From Lates calcarifer (taxonomy: Eukaryota > Chordata > Actinopteri > Centropomidae), in the NCBI RefSeq assembly GCF_001640805.2, contig NC_066851.1:10809550-10873549 (forward strand): DNA of 64,000 nucleotides, written 5' to 3'. The notes beneath the pieces were generated by a model that saw nothing but the letters and a program-made list of their open reading frames with translations, ran no database searches and was not told the DNA's origin. Of the stretch, positions 1 to 11,100 are shown one piece after another. The translations under genes and the position numbers were made by a program. How positions within the stretch are numbered: position 1 is the stretch's first letter; each line of letters begins with the position of its first letter.

Positions 1-2916
1 GAGAGATGAACAAACGTGTACAAAGCAGACTCAGACAAAATCCCCTTCAATTCCAAGGGGAGCTAAAGCTAGCCTTTGCCAAGAAATACCCGTTAACTGT
101 GGTTTCCTCCTTATGAGACGTTAATGTCAGAGGAGTGGAATGTGGCTGCCAAAATACAGAGTAACGTGGTAAAGTTCGACCCCAAATTTAACTTGTTTTC
201 CTTTGTTTAGCCAAATGAGAAAATAAAGATGACACTGTTTTCTTAAAGTGGTTTGTGGTGAACAGGTTTGTTGCTGTTCTGCAATGGTGAACATGAACAT
301 TTAAATATATCTGGAGACGATGAGAAACGTGGATGAGCAAAGCCAGGCAAAGATACAGGAAATTACTACAACAGCTCAGCGGATTTCCAAGCCACATGAT
401 GAAGCCAAAAACTACCACCTAAGGTCAATTAGTCAGAGACCTTTCGCCCACACTACAGGAATTAAGAGTCAGTATCTGATAGAAATAATGCTAGCAGAAA
501 ACGACCGACCAACTGGCTGGTGATCATCTGTGAAGGCAACTCAAAGGAAGAGTTTGTGTACGGCAGCTTTATATCTGTTCAATTGTTCGGCAGAGTCGTG
601 AGAATTGTACATGGGAATAACTTTCCATTTTTACACTTCCCTAAAACTGCAGGTCAAAATGACAAAGTGGAACTGCAGAGCATGATGGTGGCACATGACG
701 GCCTGAAGCAACATTTATTTTGAAGGTGGTGCAAAATTCACTGGTTAAAAAAAAAAAAAGGGGAAAAAAAGAGGCAAATTGTATTTACAGGCATTACAAT
801 TGTAGATTTAAATTTTAATGAGACCAAAGCAAAAGCCAAAACCACCTTAACCCCATTGGTCTGTGACATTTTCATAGAGAGGATTTCCCCATGCACACAA
901 TGTCACACATTTAAATGTATTATGCTCCACAGTGTAGGTATGATTAAAACAGCTATCACACATTCTCTAATAACGGCTGTAACTTTTATTATACCCCTGA
1001 TGCCGCAAGGAAGCAATTCACTGATTAAATTGCATCATTATCAGTTTTCAGCTCCCTGCACGTTTACACGAGAAAGCCTCAGTTTACTTTATGAAAATGA
1101 ATTTGCAGTAGTTTATAAATCGACTACATGATGGTGAAGCATGCATGTACACTGAAGCCACTGGTCAACTTGAAAGCGGAAGTTTTTCTTCAGTGCGGCA
1201 TTTATCTTACGTAACTTTGTCTTTCCATCAGAGAGAGCTGCAGTGATAAAAACGTTACAGCGTCTCGCTCAGACCGGATCCCGCTTTAAACAAAACCCCC
1301 GTGTTTTTAAGATTTACAGCACAGCATAATGTAAACGCTGGACCACACTAAATAAGAACATTATGTCCTGAGATGTGTGAACGCCGTGGTTCCATGTAAG
1401 AGGAGCATGCAAACAAAAGAGGGTGATCTTTGTGTAGCATGCTCAGTAAAATGTCAGGTCCACTTTAAACGCCAGTAAAAACGCGATAAAGTCGGAGAAA
1501 TGCAGCGTATAAGCGAAAACATCACAGACCTGCTCGCTGCCTGTTCACCAACTATGCTCGTTATGACCTATGCGTGGCGCGCCAATGAGCTGTTCGCTGT
1601 GTAAAAAAATTATTCAGCTCTCGACTCGTGAAGTTTTGTATACCGACCTGACTTTGATCCCAGGTGCAACAAATGTCCTTTCTTCTGGTCAGCCGAGGGT
1701 CGAGAGTAGATTTTAAAAAGTGGAAATCGTTGCATCAGCCCGATTTTTTAAACGTGATCCCAATCTGGGAGGATTTGGGAATGCGGAAATTAGGCTATGC
1801 CAGCCAAACGTAAGCAGGGATGTAAAAAAGTACATAGTGGGGGCAGAAGTGGGGAAGTCGCACCGCTCCTCCCATAAAGAAACACTGAGGCTGCAAACTG
1901 CTGCAACGACAGAATGTGGCTCAGATGGAGGCCTGCACCGCAAATACTGTACAACCACTGATCTGCAGCAAAGGCCACACATGGATAACACACACATTAT
2001 AAAGCGCAATCATTTTAACCAGGTCATACTGAATATTATTTAGTGTTTTATATTTAAGGAATATAATGATTTCGTTAGGAAAAAAAGTAACCTTAACTCT
2101 GCTTTGCATAGTCATACACATACTGCTCATTTCTAGAATTATAACCATAAAATCTAAAAATTCCAATTTTAATATTTCCACCTTGATGAAGAACCAGATT
2201 TCTCAGAGACAGACTGCAAACACCAGCACCAAACACCACTCTGAATGTAGATTTATTGTAATTATTCAGCAGCATAGATAAGCAATCAATGCTCATTTTA
2301 CTTATTTTGAAATTTAACAAATAAGTCAAAATCTGAAAGGTAAAAAAATAAATCATAAGTTACATCTTGATAAGATATATATATTTATATATATATATAT
2401 ATATATAGTATATAGCACTGGATGTTTTCATGGAAAACTTTCAACATTTTAACAATGAGGTCAAACCACAGTTGATGACATTGAGGTATGCAGGTACTTA
2501 ACATGGATGAATATGTAAATACAACATTTACAGCAATCAATACACTATTGACACCAAAACACGAAACCATACTGTAACATTAAATTCCACATTACATCTT
2601 GGATCTAGGAACAGATCAGATATATATATGAGCTTTGAAAATTATTTGGAATTTCTCAGCATGCGTTTTTAAAATCAAAACTTACTTCAGTCCCTCCTGT
2701 TAAAGTAAAAGCCATGCTTTTAGCTACATCACTCTGTTGGCTATGTATCTGGACAAAATTTATAGTTTGCTTGTCACACACAAGACATTTCATGAATGTA
2801 ATTCCTCGAAGTGTTACAGCATACTGTGGCATATGTTGTTCATATCGTTTTCAAAGTCAGGAACCTGCAAAGAGAAAAACCAGAGAGATCAGACAGGTAA
2901 CCTCCTCCTCTGTACA
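1..2916. other. Flank and 3' UTR side of fos; no gene seen
   Basis: I find no exon with splice borders or recognisable protein similarity here. The right part should hold the fos 3' UTR, which runs leftward from the stop at 2917. A minus-strand AATAAA lies at 2252-2257, with scattered ATTTA pentamers near 2340-2350 and 2516. These would fit the AU-rich instability elements known in c-fos mRNA, but such motifs are common in AT-rich DNA. A (TA)n microsatellite occupies about 2374-2410. In other vertebrates the next gene on this side is jdp2; none of its exons is visible. Confidence 0.5.
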
Positions 2917-5170
2917 TTATAAGGCTAGGAGAGTTGGAGAGTTGAGGATATCAACAGATTCGGCTTTGCTCCCTCCACCTTTATGGCTGTCCAGTCCCTC
3001 TGTGAGAGAGTCCAGCTCGGGGCACGCAAATGTGAACACAGACAGGTAGCTGCTGCAGGTGGGGGTGGAGGTCACCACAGGAGTGCTGAGAGGCTCCAGG
3101 TCGCTTGAAACAGACTTGTACAGGGTCTCCCAGTCCGAGACCCCGAGAGAACTGCTCAGATCTATGTCTGGCACGGACCGAGCCGTCTCCATGGGGGTTT
3201 TCTCCTCCAAACTGGGTAACATGCTGTCCAGCAGCCCCTCCTTAATGTCCAGAGAGGGCTCCAGATCGCAGATGTTGATTTCAGCACTGGCGCACAGCAA
3301 GATATTGGAGTTCCCGGAGATGGCTGTGGACGGATCGCTGGGGATGTCCATGTCCTGGAGCGATGGAGCTTCCTGGGTGCCATCCTCTGGAAGCCTGTCC
3401 TCGTCTGGACTGGGCGGCAGCTCTGGGGACCCCGTGGGCTCCTGGAAAATAGCCTCCAGCTCTTCTGACATTTGGCACACCGGTTTATGTGTAGCGAGGA
3501 TAAATTCAAGCCGCTCTTTCTCTTTGAGGAGGTTGGCTATTTCTGTCTCCAGGGCTGCTTTTTCCTCCTCCAGCTTGTCTGTCTCCTTCAGATAGATCGA
3601 CATCCAAATAAATCATCCACACAGGAAAACACACAACAGTGGGTGCAAATGACAGCTGAGTAAATGCATCACTGTTTACTTACAGCTTGCAGTGTGTCTG
3701 TGAGTTCCCTCCGTCTGTTGCGACACTTTGCTGCGGCCATTTTATTCCTCTCCCTCCTTATCCTCTTTTTCTCTTCCTCCTCTGGAGACAGCTGGGACGC
3801 AGAAGAAATAATTCAGTTATTACCTTGAAGAATCCAGCCATTTCACCGCCCCCCACCCCCCTAATCCACTACATCCGTTGCCAATTCACACTCTGAAAAA
3901 TGGCAAAAGCATGTTTCGCTGCAATGCGTCTAAAAATAGACCATTGTTGCAGACTTGCTGTGACCTGAATATAAATTGACTGCCTAAGGAAGGCACACAG
4001 CCAGCACAAGGCACCAGAAGAGCATGCACAATAAGCACTGTTGCACAGAAGGAATTCAGATTGGCATATGTAAATTCGCACTATTGACTGTTCCGTCCAA
4101 TAGCAGGTAGACTTCATCTGAGCTAACCTACCTGCTCTGCTTTCCCCTTTCTGGCAGCATTTTTTCCCTTATTCCCGCCTGCTTTGGGTGTTGCCTGGTG
4201 AGAGCTTTGCGGTTCATTGGCTTGCTTGCTACCCAGAGACGGGGAGACAGATGTAATAATCGTAGGCTGGACCATCCACTGGAAATCTGGGGTAGAGGAA
4301 ATTGCAGTGACTGTTGGAACAAATGGAGTGTCTTGAACGCTCATATCTTGGCAGACCTCCTGAAAAAAATGGAAATAAACGAGGATGAGGACTACAATAG
4401 AATTTTTTTTTTTTATTATACCCCAATGCTATTAGTGGTTAAAGTGGATCTTATTATGATGATGACAGTCATCAGTGAAACCCACAAATCATATGTTTAG
4501 ACTCTAAAACACAGGGTAGCCTGCATGTGTTAGATTCTCTTGAAATATACCCGACCAGAAATAGCCTTCTCCAGATCAATATTTGACTTTATCATTGTTT
4601 CTGACGTCAACACTGACGCAGAGATGCTGTGGAGTCTCCTGAATGGATTTATTTTTCTCAATGAACCGCTGCATCGACACGCTCACATTTGGTCCCAGGA
4701 CGTCGGAATCATAACAAGACGACCTACAGTGCAATTTTGACACATTTCCACCTGCGCTCGTCTCTGGTTCAATCACATATCAAGCGTATGGGGGGGGGGG
4801 GGGTTATTATGCGCAGCCAGTTAATTAAAATCTTATCAATCAGTTCGACCTCCCCCTCCCCCCACCGCGAAGATAAAAAGCGTTAGGGCACTCAGTCTGT
4901 GGATGACATGGAAAAAGGGTTGTTATATTTTGCTTGTAAACGGGATGCCCCCACCCCCCAATCCCCCACCCCCAACCCCCTCCCCCGGGCTGCGTGTTGA
5001 ATATATATGATCAACAAAGCCATTCATACCTTTGCATTGCTCTCTGAGGAGGAGGAGGATGGAGAGCTCGCCTCTTCTGGCGTCTTCTGGCAGAGTGTCC
5101 CGACAGGAGACTCTGTCCGGCAGGTGGGAGAGACTGAATCCATGTCAGGCGTCAGGTTGTTATGATACAT
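2917..5170 (-). CDS. fos: c-Fos bZIP transcription factor (teleost fos paralogue, fosaa or fosab)
   Basis: Immediate-early AP-1 subunit that pairs with Jun proteins in the nucleus. Four coding exons: 5030-5170, 4132-4359, 3684-3791 and 2917-3585. Lengths of 141, 228, 108 and 669 nt give 381 residues, against 380 in human c-Fos. Exon 1 has a divergent N terminus ([15 protein letters not shown]). Exon 2 carries [10 protein letters not shown] and WMVQP. Exon 3 is the basic region ([20 protein letters not shown]), and the leucine zipper starts in exon 4 ([20 protein letters not shown]). The tail has [25 protein letters not shown] and the terminal SPTLLAL, which identify c-Fos rather than FosB or Fra. 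All introns are phase 0 with GT-AG ends. Which teleost duplicate it is cannot be settled here; the divergent N terminus makes me lean to fosaa. Confidence 0.95.
4602..4609. promoter_or_regulatory. Palindromic CRE inside fos intron 1
   Basis: Perfect TGACGTCA, followed 4 bases later by TGACGCA (4614-4620), a CRE/AP-1-like half match. It lies in intron 1 of fos (4360-5029). CREB and AP-1 family dimers bind this motif, and mammalian c-fos is controlled by a promoter CRE and by elements in intron 1. Function here is inferred. Confidence 0.55.
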
Positions 5171-5173
5171 CAC

Positions 5174-5188
5174 GGGGGGGGGGGGGGG
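5174..5188. repeat. G homopolymer next to the fos start codon, with CA microsatellite
   Basis: Fifteen Gs begin 3 bases beyond the fos ATG (minus-strand poly-C in the 5' UTR), followed by an A-rich and (CA)n tract to about 5250. A second run of 14 Gs (4790-4803) and a C-rich stretch (4948-4986) lie in intron 1. Runs of this kind could form G-quadruplex or i-motif structures. They are also prone to length errors in assemblies. Confidence 0.7.
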
Positions 5189-6196
5189 TTAAAAAAAACA
5201 ACAAAAAAAACCACACACACACACACATACACACACACAAAAACACACACTCACAAGCCCTGATCAATGACAAATATGACTCTGGCCTTCCGCTGGTCAG
5301 AGCGGGTCGGGTCTTTTCTCCAGGTATTATACCTGGTAACTGGACGACTAGAATGCAAGCCCCTCCTTTTATGCTCTGCTAGAATTTTATGAATGAACCA
5401 AGACTGTACCATCCGCGGAGGGGGAGGGGGGGTCAGACAGACAGCCACACAGGCGTACATTTTGGGGTAGAAAAAAAACATTATTTTGACATTTATCCTC
5501 TACTACATTTCCTCCAGGAACAATATGTTAACACATTTTCTTAGATCTCGTCACGACTTTATTGCCGCACCAAAAACAAACAGCAGTTTTCACTCCCTTT
5601 CATAAATATCGGCTTCATGTGAAGGCAATGTGGGGTGAGAAACGTGAGCCTATTTATAAATACACATATGTAACCATTTCATGGGCGATGAAAACTTGAT
5701 GTTCTAGTGCCTCCATTTAATCAAGGTTAATGATAAGTGATTACGAATATAAATTACCAAACAATATCCAATGTTTTTTTTTTTAAATAATAGGAAAGCT
5801 GATTGCCTTGCAAGGTCGACGCGACGCATTTTGCAGGACCATTTCAAAAATAACCTACAGTATATCGACTATAGTCCGGCATATTAACCCTGCTAAAATC
5901 TGCATTCTCCAAAATGAATTAGGTTCTTTATGAAATGCCTCATGAAATAAAAGGCTGTTGTTTTTTTAAACTGTCTGACATTTCTCAGTAAGCTCAGCAC
6001 TTTAGAACTGCCTCTTCCATAGATAAGAGTTGAGGGCTGTTGGCAGACATAATGAAATGCTGCTGAATTGTTTACTTGGGGAGGAGGAGGTGGGGGGCAT
6101 GTGGGGGCGGAGAAATCACGTGACATGACCCGGAACTGGTGGGTGGGTGGTTGCATTTGACAGCAGCAGCAGCATCCTTCACACCCATCACAACAA
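5189..6196. other. fos upstream region and remnant tmed10 promoter
   Basis: Divergent intergenic interval. The left part is fos 5' flank. The right part, close to 6080-6190, has GGGGGCGG and TCACGTGAC (an E-box at 6116-6124) just before the first ATG of the tmed10 relic. It is probably what is left of the tmed10 promoter. No other gene seen. Confidence 0.4.
5365..5373 (-). promoter_or_regulatory. Candidate fos TATA box
   Basis: Minus-strand CATAAAAGG, about 195 bases upstream of the fos start codon. The distance fits a TATA promoter with a 5' UTR of about 160 bases. I could not find a perfect serum response element, CC(A/T)6GG, within the next 400 bases upstream. Confidence 0.45.
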
Positions 6197-7768
6197 ATGA
6201 GCGCCACCATGTCTAAACTCTGCGTGTATCTCCTGCTGCCTGTCCTGTCGGACCCGGTGTTTTCTATCATATTCTACCTGCCGGTCAACTCGACAAAATG
6301 ACAAGACGTAAACCAAAATGTCCTGGTCACAGGCGACTGTGAAGTTAGCGCAGAGCCAAAAACTACAACTAATGCGCAGGTAAATGAACGTCTCGCTGGT
6401 TTTTGCATGAAAGTTAGTTTCCTGTAGTTTCATGTCAAAAATGCGAGACTGAAAAGCAAGACTTTGGACCACTACATCCAACAATTAATAAAGATATTCT
6501 TCTAAATACTCCTTATGTATTTTTATTTAATTGAATAGTGGAATTAAAAGTAGAATCTAACTTTTATTTTGCAAAGGGTACTCACTAGAGCAGATCAAGT
6601 ATCTCCTTGTTATTCATGTGATATGTTAGGGGATAACTGTTTAGGGGAAATATCACATACAGAGTGTTTTCAGTGTATTTTGATGGAACAGTGTAATTGC
6701 GTATGCTAATAACACTGAGTCACTTAATTCCTTTGTAGCCTTTAAGCTAAGAAAACAAAATGCATCATGACATACTTATCTAGTCTCATAATAATATAAT
6801 ATTGTCTTATCACCCAGTTTCACTCCAAGGGATTGAGTGGGCCCCATGCCCCACTCACTCAGTTGATAATTGAGAGACAGCACCAAACCAACGTTTTCTC
6901 AGATCATTTCCACATGTACACAGAGAAATGCACAACCAGTTTAACATTTGCTTCCACAGCAGATCTCCAATGGGTGAGTAATAAATAATTTTAAATGATA
7001 TGAAATCTTTCTCAATCAGTACTAACTATTACAGATAAAGGGAATATTCTAACTCAAAGGAACAAACAGTACATAAATTATTATATTATTATGAGATGAA
7101 TAGTTGGGTTAATCCAAGTAATGGAAAAAGCCTAATTATTTTCTGTCAAATAACATAATAAGTGATTAATGATTGACATTAGGCACCGGGAGGATCCCAG
7201 ACCACCTGGTTAAACTGAACACAAAGCATGGCACGGACGCAGAAGAATTATGAAGAGGTGAGGGACTGTGTTAATACTGTATGAATATTAATCCAAACTC
7301 TTACTGATAATTCAGTCCATGATGAACTTTGTGCCAACAGTGAGATGATGCATAGAGATCACAGCACCTACACAGGATTGATAAATATTATTCTTGCCAA
7401 CCTCTTTGACAAATTGAAAAAGAGAAGAAACTAACCCCCCTTGAGGCGAGGCTAAGACACTTTGAGTACCTCTCCCACTCCATTGCAGATAACTTGAGGA
7501 AATGATGGAAAGAGATGAGAGACACAAATGGTAAATGGACAGAGCAATATGCTCTAAATCACTAAAAGCCACTGAAACCATCAAGGTGACTGAGCCATTT
7601 AAAAAAATGTTTCGACTTTTTAACACTATCTGACTGTGTCAAACAGGTTCCACCAATACACAAGTGCTGCTCTTCAGCATCATCTCCATGTGCTGTTTGA
7701 CTGCACTGGCCACGTGGCAGGTTTTTTATTTGAAACGATTCTTCAAAACAAAGAAGTTGATTGACTGA
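6197..7768 (+). pseudogene. tmed10: Decayed tmed10 (p24 cargo receptor) with introns still in place
   Basis: TMED10 is an about 219-residue type I membrane protein that cycles in COPI/COPII vesicles. The pieces follow its exon order. Exon 1 (6197-6379) reads a short signal peptide, then SIIFYLPVNSTK and NVLVTGDCEVS, with an in-frame TGA where the family has the first luminal Cys. Exon 2 (about 6818-6973) is barely recognisable. Exon 3 (7183-7257) gives GTGRIPDHLVKLNTKHGTDA, then shifts frame by one extra base before KNYEE. Exon 4 (about 7411-7540) gives LTPLEARLRHFEYLSHSI, has lost its acceptor AG and has a stop. Exon 5 (7647-7768) is intact and in the right phase: [29 protein letters not shown]. 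Retained introns exclude a processed copy. Its site between fos and the mlh3-nek9 block is the ancestral tmed10 region. Confidence 0.9.
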
Positions 7769-8144
7769 GGTCGTTTTTTAAGCTCAACCTGAAGGATGCA
7801 GCTCGATCATCAAAGTGGACTCCCAAGTTTGGGAATATTTACCTGAACATCACAATGTGCCTTTTTCTGCTTTTCTGATGATGCATCAAATTTAATTAAC
7901 ATCAATTTATTTTAGTATGTTCTCTTTCTCTGTACTTACAAAACCAAATGTTATTCATTTATGACAATATATTATTTATATAAATACTAAACTCTATTTA
8001 CAGTTGCTTTACTACAAAACAAAATGTTTCAACTGCAGGGCTTTTTGGGGAATGTGACTGTTTTAGCCATTTATAAGGTTTTTTTTGGTTACAGTTCATT
8101 TTGTTGGGAATAAACTACACATTTAAAATAAAATACACACCCAC

Positions 8145-11100
8145 TTATCTATTTCCATAAAGTTCCCAAGCTTTATGCATTCTTCTCAGCTTTCGGAGGT
8201 TAGGTTTCTGTAATTCCTGCAGGGACAAGAATGCTTAGTCACCACCAGAATGCCGTGCTGTACAGTGCCTTGAATACTACATTTAGTCCAAAGTTCATTG
8301 TGCCACTCTGTTCAAGTACCTTCTGGTCTTTATCCAAATGGAGGACGTCTACCAGGGGAGCAATGGAAGGACGGCCATGGGCGCACTGGAAGGGCAGCTG
8401 GCAGGAAGATAAGGATGCTACCAGGCTGTGGCATTCATCTTTGCTCAAGGTGTCATTGAATTTAATGGCACCTGTTTGATGCATACATGCATATAAATAA
8501 CAAGTATAAAGATTTCAGGCTGAATACCGAATACTGCAGAAAGAATAGACTTTAGGGTTGGAGAAAAGTAATCTAACTTTACCGTGGCACGCTAGAGAGG
8601 CAAGCACTTTTAGTACAGTGAGAGGTAACGTTCCTCTCACTCTACCAGTTGAGCGGAGTAACTGAAACAATAAGAGAAACAATACATTTTACCCATACTC
8701 GAATAGTAAGACCATTTCTGCATCACACAAGTTTAGGAGGTAGAGAGATACTTTCAAGCTTACCTCAATCTGCTCTCGAAGATACTCCTGATGTGAGAGA
8801 AAGCAAAATGCTAACAGAACTGAACAGAACTGTAAATGAGCGATGAAGAAAATGACCTTGATCCTGAGATTTCACAAGTCTTACCTCAACTATGGGCTTG
8901 ATAACAGATGGTCTCCCCCGTCTTAGCTCATTACTCTCCTTCTCCATGAAGCACAGTGGTACCTTCCCCACAAATACTTGGGGATCTGCTGCCTGTGAGA
9001 ACTTCATCCGCCAAGCCCAAGATCCGTAAATGTGTCTCACAAGACCTGCAGGAGGAATGGTCCACAATCCATTAAGAATACAGGAAACATTGTTATACAT
9101 TATAATCAGTGTTATAATGGCTGTGATATAAAATTAATGGGTTGGAAAAATGCTTAATTGTTACACTTGTCAGCTGGAATAAGTAAAAAAATAATAAAAC
9201 ACTTGGCTGTGGGAGACTAAGCAATATGTACTATGCCACTGAATTAAACTGAATTTGTCTTAAGGCTGCATGGTGCATCTGCTTATGTTACAGTACAAGG
9301 AAACAGCACAAAGCAATTATGAATAGTGGTTTAATACAGTTGACAGAATGCACATTTTATAGAACCATCACCCTCCTGTCTAAATCAGGAAGAGAACTTG
9401 CATGTGTCCCAACAAACATTGATTGAATTTTTTTTTTTTTTTGGCAAAAATCTCAGTCCAAGAAAAATACAGTCAACAAAACCAACCTGTGTACTTTGCT
9501 TTAACAGTTTTAATAGGTCTGTGACCTTTTACACCACATCTTGCAGGGAATCTGGCTTACACAAGCTGCCAGGACACGAACATTGGAGTACTGACACTAC
9601 TGAATGATGGCATGTGAGCTGAAGTGCTACGCTGACCAGCCCTGAGTTAAGACAGGGATGAAATGAGACTGCGTCACTGCACCCACCCTTTTTGTCATCT
9701 TTATGGCTGCCATCCTTCACCTCATTGCCAAAATCTGCTGCTGGGTGTCTTGGTTGTTGTACAGAGCAGACAACGGCCTCTTAAACCTCAACCAGTTCAA
9801 GGACAAGTGCAGGGTAAGTAAATCCATCAGGCAATGACAACATCATCACACTGAAGAAAAAAAGAACACCTTGTATCCTAAACACCTTCACCAACACATA
9901 CAGCCAATGGGTGAAGGACAGTTTTCCCTAAACTGGCAGCATTCTCTCATAAAAATCAGACGTTGACTTAGAGATTTAGCCTCCCCTGAGCTGGAGGCTT
10001 ACTATACCCAACTATAACGGATAGGTCACCAATTAGTATTGGTTGAGCTGTCTTTAGATATACTTTGAAAAACAGCCTTTAAGTCACTCCACTGGTTTTA
10101 CAGGCAGTGGTGGTGTTGTACTGTTCATACACAGTAGATAAACACACCTGAGCAGCCTCAGCTCCTCCTCCGTTACACTGATCTCAAGAGGTGGCAAAAT
10201 GGTTGATGAACACAAACGTCTTTCCCCTGATGCATCTGGGTCATCCTCATAGGAATCTGTAACAGCACATGCAGTTATGACTAAAGTATCACATCAACAC
10301 CATCATCAATTCAATATTTAATTCAATATTAATTTATTTTTTTTACCTGCAACTAGATTTTCAAGTCGAACTCTCTCATGTGCAGCATGTTGATCCACCA
10401 GCACCAAAAGATTCCCTGAAGTTTTAATATAAAATACACAAAAGCATGTGGCCTTGGTAAAACAACAAATGACAAAACAGTGACGTTCCGGTCTGTACCT
10501 TCAGTTTCAGTGTGTGCTGCAGGTTCTTCATCTCTTGTATTGATAAGGCATGCGAGAAACTTCTTATCCACTTGATGAATAACCTGTAAGGTAATTAAAT
10601 AGCAATTATTTCATAAAATCAATGAAGACAAATAGGTTGAAACATTATAAAGAACATTTTGTCAAAGGAAGTCAAAAGAGAAATGTGCCTTCATTGAGTG
10701 AATCATGGCCTTAGAAAAGCGGTATGGAAACAGGATGTTATGGATCTTTACAGCCAGTCCATCAGCTTGCCCACTTGATATGTCCACACCAACCTGTGGA
10801 CACAGTTCATAATGAATTATTAAAAACACCCAAAGGCTCACAATTGTGTTCTGATGCGAAGTAAACATTGTTTACCATAGGAGGTTGGACAAAGACAGGG
10901 TTATTCCATTTTGAGTACAGTGAGGAAAGTGAATTGGAGCTCTCACCACCACCATCTGTGAGGGCAGACAAGAGTGCATGTAAACACAAACATGATAGTT
11001 TTCATTTTATACAGGGTGTGTGTTCGGCCTTTACAGTCTACAATCTGCTCTGTCTGTGAGGTACCTCTGTCACCAAGCCCTGAACTAATCACTCTTCCTG

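Noticed and set aside
1720..2043. 107-codon frame left of fos
   Set aside because: Composition and lack of motifs or splice sites suggest chance.
3059..3595. 178-codon plus-strand open frame opposite fos exon 4
   Set aside because: It is the antisense shadow of a less AT-rich coding exon; no splice context and no known similarity.
5641..5720. Serum response element upstream of fos
   Set aside because: CCATTTCATGG and CCTATTTATA do not satisfy CC(A/T)6GG.
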